Positions 54,463-63,134 of a DNA stretch of 64,000 nt are shown piece after piece. The notes under the pieces were generated by a model. That model was given only the letters and a program-made list of their open reading frames with translations, searched no databases and was not told where the DNA came from. The translations under genes were made by a program, and so were the position numbers. Source of the stretch: Tigheibacillus halophilus (lineage in GTDB: Bacteria > Bacillota > Bacilli > Bacillales > Amphibacillaceae); contig NZ_JBHUIZ010000005.1 of NCBI RefSeq assembly GCF_042683165.1, positions 124,001 through 188,000 on the forward strand. The letters run 5' to 3'. Positions within the stretch are counted from its first letter, which is position 1. Every line of letters starts with the position of its first letter.

Positions 54463-55479
54463 ATGGAACCAATCCTACAACTAAAAAATTTATCGGTTAG
54501 CTTTGATACACAGGATGGTGAAGTAGAGGCTGTCAGAGATGTGAACTTATCCCTTCAAAAAGGTGAGATTTTGGCGCTTGTAGGTGAATCTGGCTGCGGA
54601 AAAACCGTGTTGACTCAATCCGTTTTGAAACTGCTCCCGAAAACATCAAGAATCAAAAACGGACAGATCATCGTTGACGGTGAAGATATTACGAATGCGA
54701 AAGAGAAAAGAATGCGGAATCTTAGAGGATCAGTTATGTCCATGGTGTTCCAGGATCCGATGACAACCTTGAATCCAACGATTCCGATTGGCAAACAGAT
54801 TACAGAGGCTGTCCTGAAGCATCACAAAGTCAGTAAGGAAGAGGCGAAACGAAGAGCTGTAGAGATGCTCTCTTTAGTAGGTATTGACGATCCTGTATAC
54901 AGATTTTCCTTACAACCGCACTTTTTCTCAGGGGGGATGCGCCAAAGATGTGTACTGGCCATCGCATTAGCGTCCAATCCCGATATCCTGTTTGCGGATG
55001 AGCCGACAACTGCACTGGATGTAACTGTCCAAGCGAAAATAATCGATCTTCTTTTAGATATCAGAGACAAGACAGAGATATCAATAGTATTTATCTCTCA
55101 TGATTTAGGTGTGGTGGCGCGCATCGCAGACCGTGTGGCAGTGATGTATGCCGGGAAAATCGTAGAAATCGGTACTGCGGAAGAAATATTTTATGATCCC
55201 CGCCATCCGTATACATGGGGGTTGCTGGCGGCTCTGCCATCTCATACAAAAGAGGGGGACACTCTTAGAAGCATCCAGGGCATGCCTCCTGTCATGCTAA
55301 ATCCTCCTCCCGGCGATGCCTTTGCTGTTCGAAATGATTATGCTTTGGCCATCGACTATGAAGAGATGCCTCCAATGTTTCCAATCACTGCGACCCATTA
55401 TGCGGCGACCTGGCTGCTTGATGAACGAGCACCGCAGGTCAAGCCGCCGATTTTGCCGAAAAGGGGAGCGGATATATGA
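54463..55479 (+). CDS. Oligopeptide ABC transporter ATPase (OppD/DppD)
   Basis: This 338-residue ATPase has Walker A GESGCGKTV, signature FSGGMRQR, Walker B ILFADEPTTALD and H-loop ISHDLGV. The C-terminal oligopeptide-transporter extension is present (PPPGDAFAVRNDYALAIDYEEMPP, residues about 283-330), but the cysteines that bind an iron-sulfur cluster in many DppD proteins are replaced. Stop overlaps the next ATPase start. Confidence 0.93.
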   Translation: MEPILQLKNLSVSFDTQDGEVEAVRDVNLSLQKGEILALVGESGCGKTVLTQSVLKLLPKTSRIKNGQIIVDGEDITNAKEKRMRNLRGSVMSMVFQDPMTTLNPTIPIGKQITEAVLKHHKVSKEEAKRRAVEMLSLVGIDDPVYRFSLQPHFFSGGMRQRCVLAIALASNPDILFADEPTTALDVTVQAKIIDLLLDIRDKTEISIVFISHDLGVVARIADRVAVMYAGKIVEIGTAEEIFYDPRHPYTWGLLAALPSHTKEGDTLRSIQGMPPVMLNPPPGDAFAVRNDYALAIDYEEMPPMFPITATHYAATWLLDERAPQVKPPILPKRGADI

Positions 55480-56366
55480 ATGCATCAGATAGTATACTGG
55501 ATGTACGTAAACTGAAACAATATTTTCATGTCAATAAGAACCTGACAATGAAGGCTGTGGATGATGTAAGTTTCCAGATCAAGAAGGGAGAAATCTTCGG
55601 CCTTGTCGGTGAGACAGGGTCAGGCAAATCAACGATAGCGCGTACAATCATGGGCATTTACCCCGCTGTCGAAGGCGAGATCTATTTTAAAGGGGAAATG
55701 ATTTCTAATCAAAGGATATTTCGCCAAAACAAAAAAAAGGTGCGCAGAAATATGCAGACAATCTTTCAAGATTCAGCTGCAGCGCTCAATCCAAGAATGA
55801 CCATCGAACAAATCATTGCCGAGCCATTAAGAATTCACCGACTTGCAAGCGGGAAAAAGGAGCTGCAAGAAAAGATAGATCGATTGCTGCTGGAAGTGGG
55901 GCTGGATAGCAGCCTCAAATCAAAATATCCTGGCGAAATATCAGGAGGACAGCGACAGCGGGTAGCAATTGCAAGATGTATCGGTATGGATCCCGATTTA
56001 ATTATCGCTGATGAACCGATTGCATCGTTGGATATTTCTATCCAGGCACAAATTGTGACCTTATTCCAGGATTTACAAAGGAAATATGGTTTCACTTTCC
56101 TTTTTATCGCGCATGACCTTTCCATTATCCGTTTTATCAGTGATAAAGTCGGCGTGATGCTGCAAGGCAAAATGATGGAGATGGCACCGACAAAGGAACT
56201 GTTTGAAAACCCCCTTCATCCTTATACGAAGGCCCTTCTCTCAGCTGTCCCTGTTCCGGACCCCATATATGAAAAGAACAAGAAAATCCTGACATATGAT
56301 GTAAACAGCTTAAAGCCCGACGGTCACATGACAGAAGTCTTACCGGGACACTTGGTATATCAATGA
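55476..56366 (+). CDS. Oligopeptide ABC transporter ATPase (OppF/DppF)
   Basis: This 296-residue partner ATPase has Walker A GETGSGKST, signature ISGGQRQR, Walker B LIIADEPIASLD and H-loop IAHDLS. It is somewhat short at the C-terminus compared with typical OppF (about 310-330). ATGA overlap with the upstream ATPase shows translational coupling. Confidence 0.93.
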   Translation: MNASDSILDVRKLKQYFHVNKNLTMKAVDDVSFQIKKGEIFGLVGETGSGKSTIARTIMGIYPAVEGEIYFKGEMISNQRIFRQNKKKVRRNMQTIFQDSAAALNPRMTIEQIIAEPLRIHRLASGKKELQEKIDRLLLEVGLDSSLKSKYPGEISGGQRQRVAIARCIGMDPDLIIADEPIASLDISIQAQIVTLFQDLQRKYGFTFLFIAHDLSIIRFISDKVGVMLQGKMMEMAPTKELFENPLHPYTKALLSAVPVPDPIYEKNKKILTYDVNSLKPDGHMTEVLPGHLVYQ

Positions 56367-56398
56367 GCTGACATCCTATGGGAAAGGGGCATGATGTT

Positions 56399-57289
56399 AT
56401 GCACAGCTATCAGCTTATCCAAGATTTTAAAGATAATGATACATTCAGGGAAAGCTTTTTTACCTTGGCTGATTTGGTTTTCAAGGTTGATTTCCGTCCC
56501 TGGTATGAAAAAGGCTGCTGGACATACAAATTCATCTGCTATGCATATGTGGACAAGGAGCGCGTCATCGCTAATGTCTCCGTCAATCAGATGAAGCTGC
56601 TAATCCACGGGAAAAAAAAGCGCGCAATCCAAATCGGCACGGTCATGACACACCCTTATTACCGGCATCAAGGTCTAATAAAAAAGTTGATGCATCATGT
56701 GCTCGATATTTATCAGGATTCGTACGACTTCATCTATCTGTTCGCCAATCAGACGGTACTGGACTTTTATCCTGCCTTCGGTTTTCAAAGGGTGCAGGAA
56801 TACAAATATATCCTAGACGCGGCAAGCTTGCCGAAGCCCACGTCTTCTTTACATCCAGCATACCGCAAATTGGACATTCATGATCGGGACGACTTTTCCC
56901 TCCTGCGTGAGTTTGCAGTGGATGGCATTTCCTATGCAAAGATCATTGATGTCAGAGATAACACACATTTGCGCATGTTTTATTTTCTCATCGCGCTACC
57001 TGACTGTATTTATTATTTGGAGGAATATGATGCGGTTATATTGTTTCAGCAGTCAGAAGACCAGCTGCATCTCTTTGACGTCCTTAGCAGGACAAGGCAG
57101 CCATTGGAAGCCATGATAAGTAACATGATCTCCCTTGGAACGAAGGAAATCAGATGCCATTTCATACCGGAGTTGGAAAACAAGCAATTACGCATAGAGA
57201 AAATTACCGGAGAAGATATGCTGTTTGTACGGCCAACAGTCGATTTCCATACAGCATATCCATTAATTCCGCTGACATCTCATGCGTAA
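56399..57289 (+). CDS. GNAT-family acetyltransferase, Eis-like two-part protein
   Basis: The N-terminal half of this 296-residue protein is a GNAT domain with the acetyl-CoA loop IQIGTVMTHPYYRHQGLIKKLM and YPAFGFQRVQEYKY. The C-terminal half is a second, less conserved domain, giving an overall plan like Eis-type acetyltransferases. It starts 32 bases after the ATPase gene, so it may be the last gene of the transport operon and could modify the imported peptide or compound. ATG 56399 is selected by AAAGGGG. Confidence 0.75.
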   Translation: MHSYQLIQDFKDNDTFRESFFTLADLVFKVDFRPWYEKGCWTYKFICYAYVDKERVIANVSVNQMKLLIHGKKKRAIQIGTVMTHPYYRHQGLIKKLMHHVLDIYQDSYDFIYLFANQTVLDFYPAFGFQRVQEYKYILDAASLPKPTSSLHPAYRKLDIHDRDDFSLLREFAVDGISYAKIIDVRDNTHLRMFYFLIALPDCIYYLEEYDAVILFQQSEDQLHLFDVLSRTRQPLEAMISNMISLGTKEIRCHFIPELENKQLRIEKITGEDMLFVRPTVDFHTAYPLIPLTSHA

Positions 57290-57424
57290 AAAAACAACAG
57301 GAGCGGCGGTTGATTTTCTGAAGGAAAGGAAGCAATTATCCCGTTTTTCGGACAGGTGCCCATACCTTCAATAGGCATTTGCATACACTGCTGTATGACG
57401 AATCCTTGAGATGAGGGAAATGAT

Positions 57425-57775
57425 ATGAATCATGAATGGTATATGCCCGCAGTCACATCTGAGCCATTTCCATATGGCGACGGGCAGGAAGAAATGATGT
57501 ACAGACCAGTACACGGCGGCGGGCCGCATGGTCCCCACGGCAATCCCGGCTATCACGGAGGACCTGGCAGACCTCCATTTGGCGGTGGCGGTTTTCCGGT
57601 AGGCGTTCCATTACTGGGCGGCTTGGCCGGCGGACTGCTGGCAGGATCACTGCTATCCTACGGTGGCGGTTATCCATATGGACCTTACCCATATGGGGGA
57701 CCAGGATATGGATACTATCCAGGTGGCCCATATCAGCCATACCCTGGCTACTCGCCTTATAATGGTTTTTACTAA
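57425..57775 (+). CDS. Gly/Pro/Tyr-rich low-complexity protein
   Basis: This 116-residue protein has a short acidic start, a Gly/Pro/His-rich stretch (about 30-58), one hydrophobic Gly/Leu/Ala segment (VGVPLLGGLAGGLLAGSLLS) and a C-terminal run of Tyr/Gly/Pro repeats. Such proteins in Bacillaceae are often spore-coat or cell-surface components; this assignment is by composition only. A GAGGGAAATGAT stretch precedes ATG 57425, and a terminator follows. Confidence 0.7.
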   Translation: MNHEWYMPAVTSEPFPYGDGQEEMMYRPVHGGGPHGPHGNPGYHGGPGRPPFGGGGFPVGVPLLGGLAGGLLAGSLLSYGGGYPYGPYPYGGPGYGYYPGGPYQPYPGYSPYNGFY

Positions 57776-57804
57776 AGTCAGGGGCAGTTGAATAGCAACA
57801 CCAA

Positions 57805-57845
57805 AAGAGTCATCACGCTTCTGGAAAACGTGGTGGCTCTTGTTT
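57805..57845 (+). terminator. Terminator before rlmH
   Basis: AAGAGTCATCACG pairs with CGTGGTGGCTCTT and is followed by a T-rich stretch. Confidence 0.8.
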
Positions 57846-57943
57846 GTGTGTGTCATCAGTGGCATATGCATCAATCTGGGAATTAAATACTCGTAGAATA
57901 TGGTATACTTAGCAAAAATGCGCGTGAAAAGGAAGCTTAAATC

Positions 57944-58423
57944 ATGAAAATAAAGATTGTAACTGTCGGAAAGTTAAAGGAAAAATATTTAAAACAAGGT
58001 ATCCAGGAATACTGCAAGCGTATGCAGGCCTATGCTAATCTTGAAATCATAGAAGTAGCGGATGAAAAAGCACCGGAAAATATGAGTGATGCCGAAGCAA
58101 CTGAAGTGAAGCGCAAGGAAGGAGAGCGGATTCTGGCGCATATCCCGGCTGATATGTATGTCATCACACTGGAAATCAACGGTAAAATGTTGACATCAGA
58201 GCAATTTGCAGCAAAGCTGGACGAGCTCACCACGTATGGAAAAAGTAAAATTGCATTGGTGATCGGCGGCTCACTGGGGCTGAGTGATGCGGTTTTGAAG
58301 CGGAGTGACTTTGCATTGTCGTTTTCCAAGATGACCTTCCCACATCAGCTGATGCGTTTGATTCTGCTGGAGCAGGTGTATCGGGCGTTTAGGATTGTTA
58401 GGGGGGAACCGTATCATAAATAA
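57944..58423 (+). CDS. rlmH: 23S rRNA (pseudouridine1915-N3)-methyltransferase RlmH
   Basis: This 159-residue SPOUT methyltransferase modifies pseudouridine 1915 in helix 69. It has the family start KIKIVTVGKLKEKYLKQGIQEY, the knot motif LVIGGSLGLSD and the end HQLMRLILLEQVYRAFRIVRGEPYHK. In staphylococci the same gene (orfX) carries the SCC attachment site at its 3' end. In B. subtilis (yydA) it directly follows htrC, whereas here 18 kb intervene. Confidence 0.97.
   Translation: MKIKIVTVGKLKEKYLKQGIQEYCKRMQAYANLEIIEVADEKAPENMSDAEATEVKRKEGERILAHIPADMYVITLEINGKMLTSEQFAAKLDELTTYGKSKIALVIGGSLGLSDAVLKRSDFALSFSKMTFPHQLMRLILLEQVYRAFRIVRGEPYHK
58406..58423 (+). other. SCC-attachment-like sequence at the 3' end of rlmH
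   Basis: The last 18 bases of rlmH, gaaccgtatcataaataa, share the TATCATAA core and flanks with the attB site used by staphylococcal cassette recombinases in orfX. No second copy and no ccr gene are visible within the window, so use as an integration site is only inferred. Confidence 0.45.
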
Positions 58424-58619
58424 TTTATAACAACGAGGTCATCAAAGTGTTGGTGAAAATAAAGGGATCTGTATTATAATGTCGGATATTCAACAGGGAA
58501 ATGGAGTATGCTAAATCCTTAGATCGAATTAATCAAAAAAGGGAAGATTCATTTTATTGTAATTACTAAAAAATGAAAAAAGCCCAAAATGGTGGTTACC
58601 CCTAAAAGTTAGAGTTTTA

Positions 58620-58893
58620 TTATGCGGCTGATTGGCTGGATTGAGTTCGGTATTCGACTGGACTCAATCCAGCCAATTTTTCTTTTGCTCGTTCATGATT
58701 ATATCAGTAGATATATTCTTCAATCTGTTTTTTTAATGCTTCATAGCTCACCAATTCTTCTCCATGGTACATTTCTTGCTTTAAAATACCGAAGAAATTC
58801 TCCATCGAGGCGTTATCTGCACAGGTTACTTTGCGTGACATGCTTTGAAATACTTTATTTTCTTTTAATGTCCTTACCCACTATTTGTTTTTT
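58620..58893 (-). pseudogene. IS3-family (IS150-like) transposase OrfB remnant
   Basis: The minus strand encodes the C-terminal part of an IS3-family OrfB: SMSRKVTCADNASMENFFG, then QEMYHGEELVSYEALKKQIEEYIY, a stop replacing the usual Trp, and YNHERAKEKLAGLSPVEYRT up to the stop at 58620. Homology fades near 58893, where another in-frame stop occurs. Sequence at 58590-58613 containing acccctaaaagttagag may be the element end. The element is truncated and inactive. Confidence 0.85.
58631..58677. repeat. Perfect 16-base inverted repeat in the IS3 remnant
   Basis: ATTGGCTGGATTGAGT and ACTCAATCCAGCCAAT flank a 15-base loop within the 3' end of the transposase remnant. On the plus strand it is followed by T-rich sequence, so it can act as a terminator for read-through from rlmH. 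Confidence 0.8.
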
Positions 58894-59089
58894 AGTTATA
58901 GTGAGAAGTGAAAGAAAGCTCGATCGAAGCCTCGAGGATTATGAATCCGAATTAAAAACAGGGCTTCTTCACTTTCATTTTTGAATTAGGTTTAAGTATG
59001 TTGGGGCAGTAAAGCTCGTGTATAGGAAATTGGAATTGAAATGAATAAGTGAAGATCTTTCATAAAAAACAAAGGAAAGAGGTAGTTGA

Positions 59090-59773
59090 ATGGGAACAGT
59101 AATGGCTTTAGATATTTCAATGGGGAAAAGCTATAAAGTTGTTTATGATGGTCAAAATTACCTTACTGAAGGAGAAATAATTGCTATTTATGGGATTCAC
59201 CACGGAGTGATGAATTTCGTAAGCAGATTAAAGGCTATAGTGAGGCTGCAACATTTTTGTTTGAAAATTTTAAAGTGTCAAGAGATGAAGCGTTATTTTT
59301 CCGATAGTTTCTTAATGAGAAATGCTATTGAGATAGGATTAAAAAGACTCCTTCATATGCAGATGGACCAAGCGGTTGACTTGCATATCGTTATAAGGAA
59401 AAGGAATTCACACTTGTTATCTAATGACCTATGGAATTCAATCAAACCGATGTTAGTTCATTACTCCAAAGAAGATAATCAAAAAGAAGAAACACTTGAA
59501 CTAGCTGAGAACTATATTAGGTCTTTAGATTGTATAGATAAGCATGGAGATATATTTAGGTATCCATGTACATACAGCAATGAGTATAAGTTTAATGATG
59601 AAGAAATTGATGTAGCTAACTTTTACAGCTATTTATTAGGAATTTTCCACTTTATTGACAGTTGTGAAGCGTGGTTAGATAATATCAAAGACTATGAAAT
59701 GGAAGTAAAAAATGAGAACAGAGCTGAAATGCGAAGTGAAAGGGTATCAGAGATGAGGACTTATATGGAATAA
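59090..59773 (+). pseudogene. Chimeric broken gene: IS110 N-terminus joined to an unknown protein
   Basis: The open frame codes 227 residues, but it looks composite. The first 30 (MALDISMGKSYKVVYDGQNY region) resemble the start of IS110-family transposases. From about 59191 a different frame reads WDSPRSDEFRKQIKGYSEAA and continues ENFKVSRDEALFFR, then shifts near 59303 back into the frame SFLMRNAIEIGLKRLL and onward to WNSIKPMLVHYSKED. So a helical protein of unknown family, carrying a frameshift, lies behind a transposase fragment. A HEPN-like fold is possible but unproven. AAGAGG precedes ATG 59090, so the hybrid may be translated. Confidence 0.55.
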
Positions 59774-60258
59774 GAATATTAATAATGTACATGCTAAAGG
59801 CATATTCAAAACATGAGGGCATGCACCTGTATCAGAATTTGTACATGTTAATGGTCAGACAGCTGATCGGGCATATTGAATTAGTTCTGAAGAACTGTAG
59901 AGATGGTCAGTTTACGAGCTACAACAGATAAATACTATTTTCATTTTAATTAATTCAAAAAGTGGTAGTATTTCATAATGATTATTTAAATTATAACTAT
60001 AAAAATTTATTTAAAATAGCTCCATTAAACTGAGGGTGCAAAAGTTTTGTTGCACAAACAACTAGATGTTGAAAGGAAATAGGGAGACATGCAAGAAATA
60101 AGAAAAGAGAAATATAAGGGGAAATATAGTACAATTGAACTGTATACTTAAAAACTACTAAATCGTTTCTTATGAAATTCGAGAGATGTGAAGAAAACCA
60201 TTTCTTACTTAAGATTGTGTATTAGAAAATAGTGTATGAATGTTAGTGAGGGTTAAAC
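59774..60258. other. AT-rich gap, no clear gene
   Basis: The only sizeable frame is 48 codons from ATG 59786 (MYMLKAYSKHEGMHLYQNLY and on), possibly a gene remnant. No promoter or terminator stands out. Composition is clearly AT-richer than the core genes. Confidence 0.45.
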
Positions 60259-62193
60259 ATGATTGTATATGAAGCAAGCAAACAGGAATTTTTAAAGCAC
60301 GTTGATCATGATCAAATCGTAGCACATATATTAAAAGAGTTTAATTTAAAGTTAGGGCGTACGAGTGAATCAGAGATTCGTTCTTGGGATAACTCGATGC
60401 TACACATGTATCGCGTGTTAAATGATCCTTCTATTCCAGATGATGCAGGGGTGGCTATTGAGTATAGGATCCCAAATACTTCAAAACGCGTAGATTTTCT
60501 AATTTCAGGTCATGATGGTGATCAAGACTCTGTCATTATAGTTGAGCTTAAACAGTGGTCAGAAGTTAAAAAAGTAGAGGGGAAGGAAGCTATCGTAAAA
60601 ACCTTTCTTAACCGAGGTATATGCGAGGTCGCCCATCCTTCCTATCAAGCGTGGTCCTATGCAGCATTAATTGAAGATTATAACGAAAATGTACAAGAGC
60701 AATTGATTCAATTAAAGCCTTGTGCTTATTTACATAATTATAGAAAAGCAGAAAAGGACCCTCTAACAGACAATTATTATGACTATTATTTAGATCTGGC
60801 ACCTGTATATACAAAGGGTGATGTTGAGAAATTAAGGACATTTATTAAGAAATATATTAAATATGGCGATAGCAAGGATATTATCTACCAAATTGACCAA
60901 GGAAGAATCAGGCCTTCAAAATCCTTACAAGACTCCTTAGCAAGCATGTTAAAGGGAAATCAAGAGTTTGTGATGATTGACGAACAAAAGGTAATTTATG
61001 AAACGGCTTTAGAGTTAGCAAAAAGAGCGATTGAAACAGGGATCAAGCAAGTGATGATTATTGAGGGTGGCCCGGGGACCGGGAAATCAGTATTAGCTAT
61101 TAATCTACTAGTTGCCCTTACGAATCATTCATTAACTTGCCAGTATGTTACAAAAAATTCTGCACCAAGAAACGTATATTCCACAAAGTTAAAAGGTGAT
61201 TTTAGAAAAACACGGATTGATAATTTATTTAAAGGATCGGGCAGCTACACGGAATCAGATCTAAATGAATTAGATGTTTTAATTGTTGATGAGGCTCATC
61301 GTCTGAATAAAAAGTCAGGTATGTTTCAAAACTTAGGCGAGAATCAAATCAAAGAAGTTATTCATGCGTCTAACATGTCCATTTTTTTTATCGATGAGAA
61401 CCAACGTGTGACATTAAAAGACATTGGTAGTGTGGAAATGATTAGGAACTTTGCTGAAGAATATGGGTCTGAAATTACACCGGGAGAATTAGCTTCTCAA
61501 TTTAGATGTGATGGTTCAGATGGTTATATAGCATGGTTAGATGATGTATTGCAAATTAGGGAAACAGCCAACGCCAATGATATGGGATTAGATTATGATT
61601 TCCAAGTGTTCTCTAATCCTCATGAAATGAAGCAACAAATTGAATTGAAAAATGAGAAAAGTAACAAGTCAAGAATTGTAGCTGGCTATTGCTGGGAATG
61701 GCCCAAGAAAAATCGTACAAAGTCTGGTTATCACGATATAAAGATAGAAGAACATAACTTTGGAATGAGTTGGAACCTAGATAATACATCTACATGGGCA
61801 ATTGACAATGAATCGATTCATGAAGCCGGCTGCATTCATACTTGTCAAGGACTAGAATTTGATTACGTCGGAGTAATAATAGGTGACGACTTACGATATG
61901 AAAATGGCAAAGTCATTACAGATTATTCTAAAAGGGCAAAATCTGATCAATCTTTGAAAGGCATTAAAAAGATGATGAAGGAAAATCCTGTGGAAGCTCA
62001 AGAAATAGCCGATAGTATTATACGTAATACATATAGGACTTTGATGACCAGGGGACAAAAGGGTTGTTATATTTATTGTACAGATAAAGGGATGGGAGAA
62101 TACTTTAGAAATAGGTTGAAACGTGAAGAGCTATATAGTAGAGAAGAAGGCAACGCAATGCAGGTTGCTGAGGTTCACAGTAAATACGATTGA
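60259..62193 (+). CDS. PD-(D/E)XK nuclease fused to DUF2075 (Schlafen-3-like) helicase/ATPase
   Basis: The N-terminal part of this 644-residue protein shows a PD-(D/E)XK pattern: Glu68 in EYR, Asp79 in RVDFLI and Glu96-x-Lys98 in IVELKQW. The P-loop domain has Walker A EGGPGTGKS (269-277), Walker B LIVDEAH (341-347) and late motifs including HTCQGLEFDYVGVI and YRTLMTRGQKG, typical of DUF2075. Proteins of this kind occur in defence islands and as stand-alone genes; the exact role is unknown. Codon use is AT-rich like its surroundings, suggesting acquisition. It is followed by 460 bases before the Nudix gene. Confidence 0.88.
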   Translation: MIVYEASKQEFLKHVDHDQIVAHILKEFNLKLGRTSESEIRSWDNSMLHMYRVLNDPSIPDDAGVAIEYRIPNTSKRVDFLISGHDGDQDSVIIVELKQWSEVKKVEGKEAIVKTFLNRGICEVAHPSYQAWSYAALIEDYNENVQEQLIQLKPCAYLHNYRKAEKDPLTDNYYDYYLDLAPVYTKGDVEKLRTFIKKYIKYGDSKDIIYQIDQGRIRPSKSLQDSLASMLKGNQEFVMIDEQKVIYETALELAKRAIETGIKQVMIIEGGPGTGKSVLAINLLVALTNHSLTCQYVTKNSAPRNVYSTKLKGDFRKTRIDNLFKGSGSYTESDLNELDVLIVDEAHRLNKKSGMFQNLGENQIKEVIHASNMSIFFIDENQRVTLKDIGSVEMIRNFAEEYGSEITPGELASQFRCDGSDGYIAWLDDVLQIRETANANDMGLDYDFQVFSNPHEMKQQIELKNEKSNKSRIVAGYCWEWPKKNRTKSGYHDIKIEEHNFGMSWNLDNTSTWAIDNESIHEAGCIHTCQGLEFDYVGVIIGDDLRYENGKVITDYSKRAKSDQSLKGIKKMMKENPVEAQEIADSIIRNTYRTLMTRGQKGCYIYCTDKGMGEYFRNRLKREELYSREEGNAMQVAEVHSKYD

Positions 62194-62653
62194 TAGTGTT
62201 TGTGTGAGGTTCACAAAGTATTCGGAATATCTCATTTCTCAATACTTAAAATCTCAACTTAAATGCTTATTCAATATTTGAAGTTGTTAATGATCATAGA
62301 ATTACTTCCTCGTAATAACTTGAATATGGACAGAATAACATCCAAAAAACTAGATCAATATTATTAGTATAACAATTGTGAATACTCTGGGTTTAGATAT
62401 GTTGCTTGGAATAGACATTTACTGTAGTGTTCTGAACAATGTCCTGTGTTATTACGGTAGTTTCATAACAGACTTTTTGTTGGTGTAGACCATTTTGACT
62501 TCAAAAGGTACGTTAGGATCAATTCAATAGACGAAGACGACTATATATCGATTATTAACTATAAAAGTACTTATTCCCAATTGTTAGCAGAAGTAAATTA
62601 AATCTTTAGATATGTTAAGTTATAATTAGTATACAATTAAGGAGAGTATTTAC
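62194..62653. other. AT-rich gap with a possible gene fragment
   Basis: A plus-strand frame reading LFVGVDHFDFKRYVRINSID to LLAEVN stop (about 62460-62601) is open but has no start codon, suggesting a degraded gene. A TATAAT at 62621-62626 could serve the Nudix gene. Nothing else is recognisable. Confidence 0.4.
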
Positions 62654-63049
62654 ATGAGAAAAACAATAAACGTAGTAGGGGCTGTAATAAAGCGAAACAA
62701 AAAAATCCTCTGTGCCCAAAGAGGAACCGAAAAATCCCTTCCTTTAAAATGGGAGTTTCCTGGTGGTAAAATTGAGCAAGGGGAAACTCCTCAAGAAGCC
62801 TTAAAAAGAGAGTTAACAGAAGAAATGAAGTGTTCAATCTCAGTAGGAGAAGCGGTAGAAGATACTACTTACGAATATGACTTTGGAGTTGTGAATTTAA
62901 AGACATACTATTGTGAACTAAGTGAGGGAGAGCCTTTTTTAACAGAACACGTAGATATAAAATGGCTATTACCAGAAGAATTAGGTTCCTTAGATTGGGC
63001 ACCTGCAGATATTCCTGCGATAGAGAAAATAGTTTCAGACCATAAATAG
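62654..63049 (+). CDS. MutT-like Nudix (deoxy)nucleoside triphosphate pyrophosphohydrolase
   Basis: This 131-residue Nudix hydrolase begins INVVGAVIKRNKKILCAQRG and has the Nudix box GGKIEQGETPQEALKRELTEEM, with Lys in place of the usual Gly at the end of the box. The overall form matches the 8-oxo-dGTP/CTP pyrophosphohydrolase group that cleans nucleotide pools. AAGGAGAG precedes ATG 62654. The PLD-helicase gene starts 85 bases downstream on the same strand. Confidence 0.92.
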   Translation: MRKTINVVGAVIKRNKKILCAQRGTEKSLPLKWEFPGGKIEQGETPQEALKRELTEEMKCSISVGEAVEDTTYEYDFGVVNLKTYYCELSEGEPFLTEHVDIKWLLPEELGSLDWAPADIPAIEKIVSDHK

Positions 63050-63134
63050 GTATATTTTACTAATTATCCATTTGCACACTGCTTAGAAAAGCATTACAAT
63101 TATACTAATTAATTGGTAATGATTGGTGGAGTAA

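Noticed and set aside
58430..58560. Short frame EYAKSLDRINQKRED as a possible kynureninase N-terminal remnant
   Set aside because: Similarity is too short and uncertain; no further homologous sequence follows.
58622..58984. 120-codon plus-strand frame after rlmH
   Set aside because: It is antisense to the IS3 transposase remnant, whose minus-strand translation is clearly recognisable.
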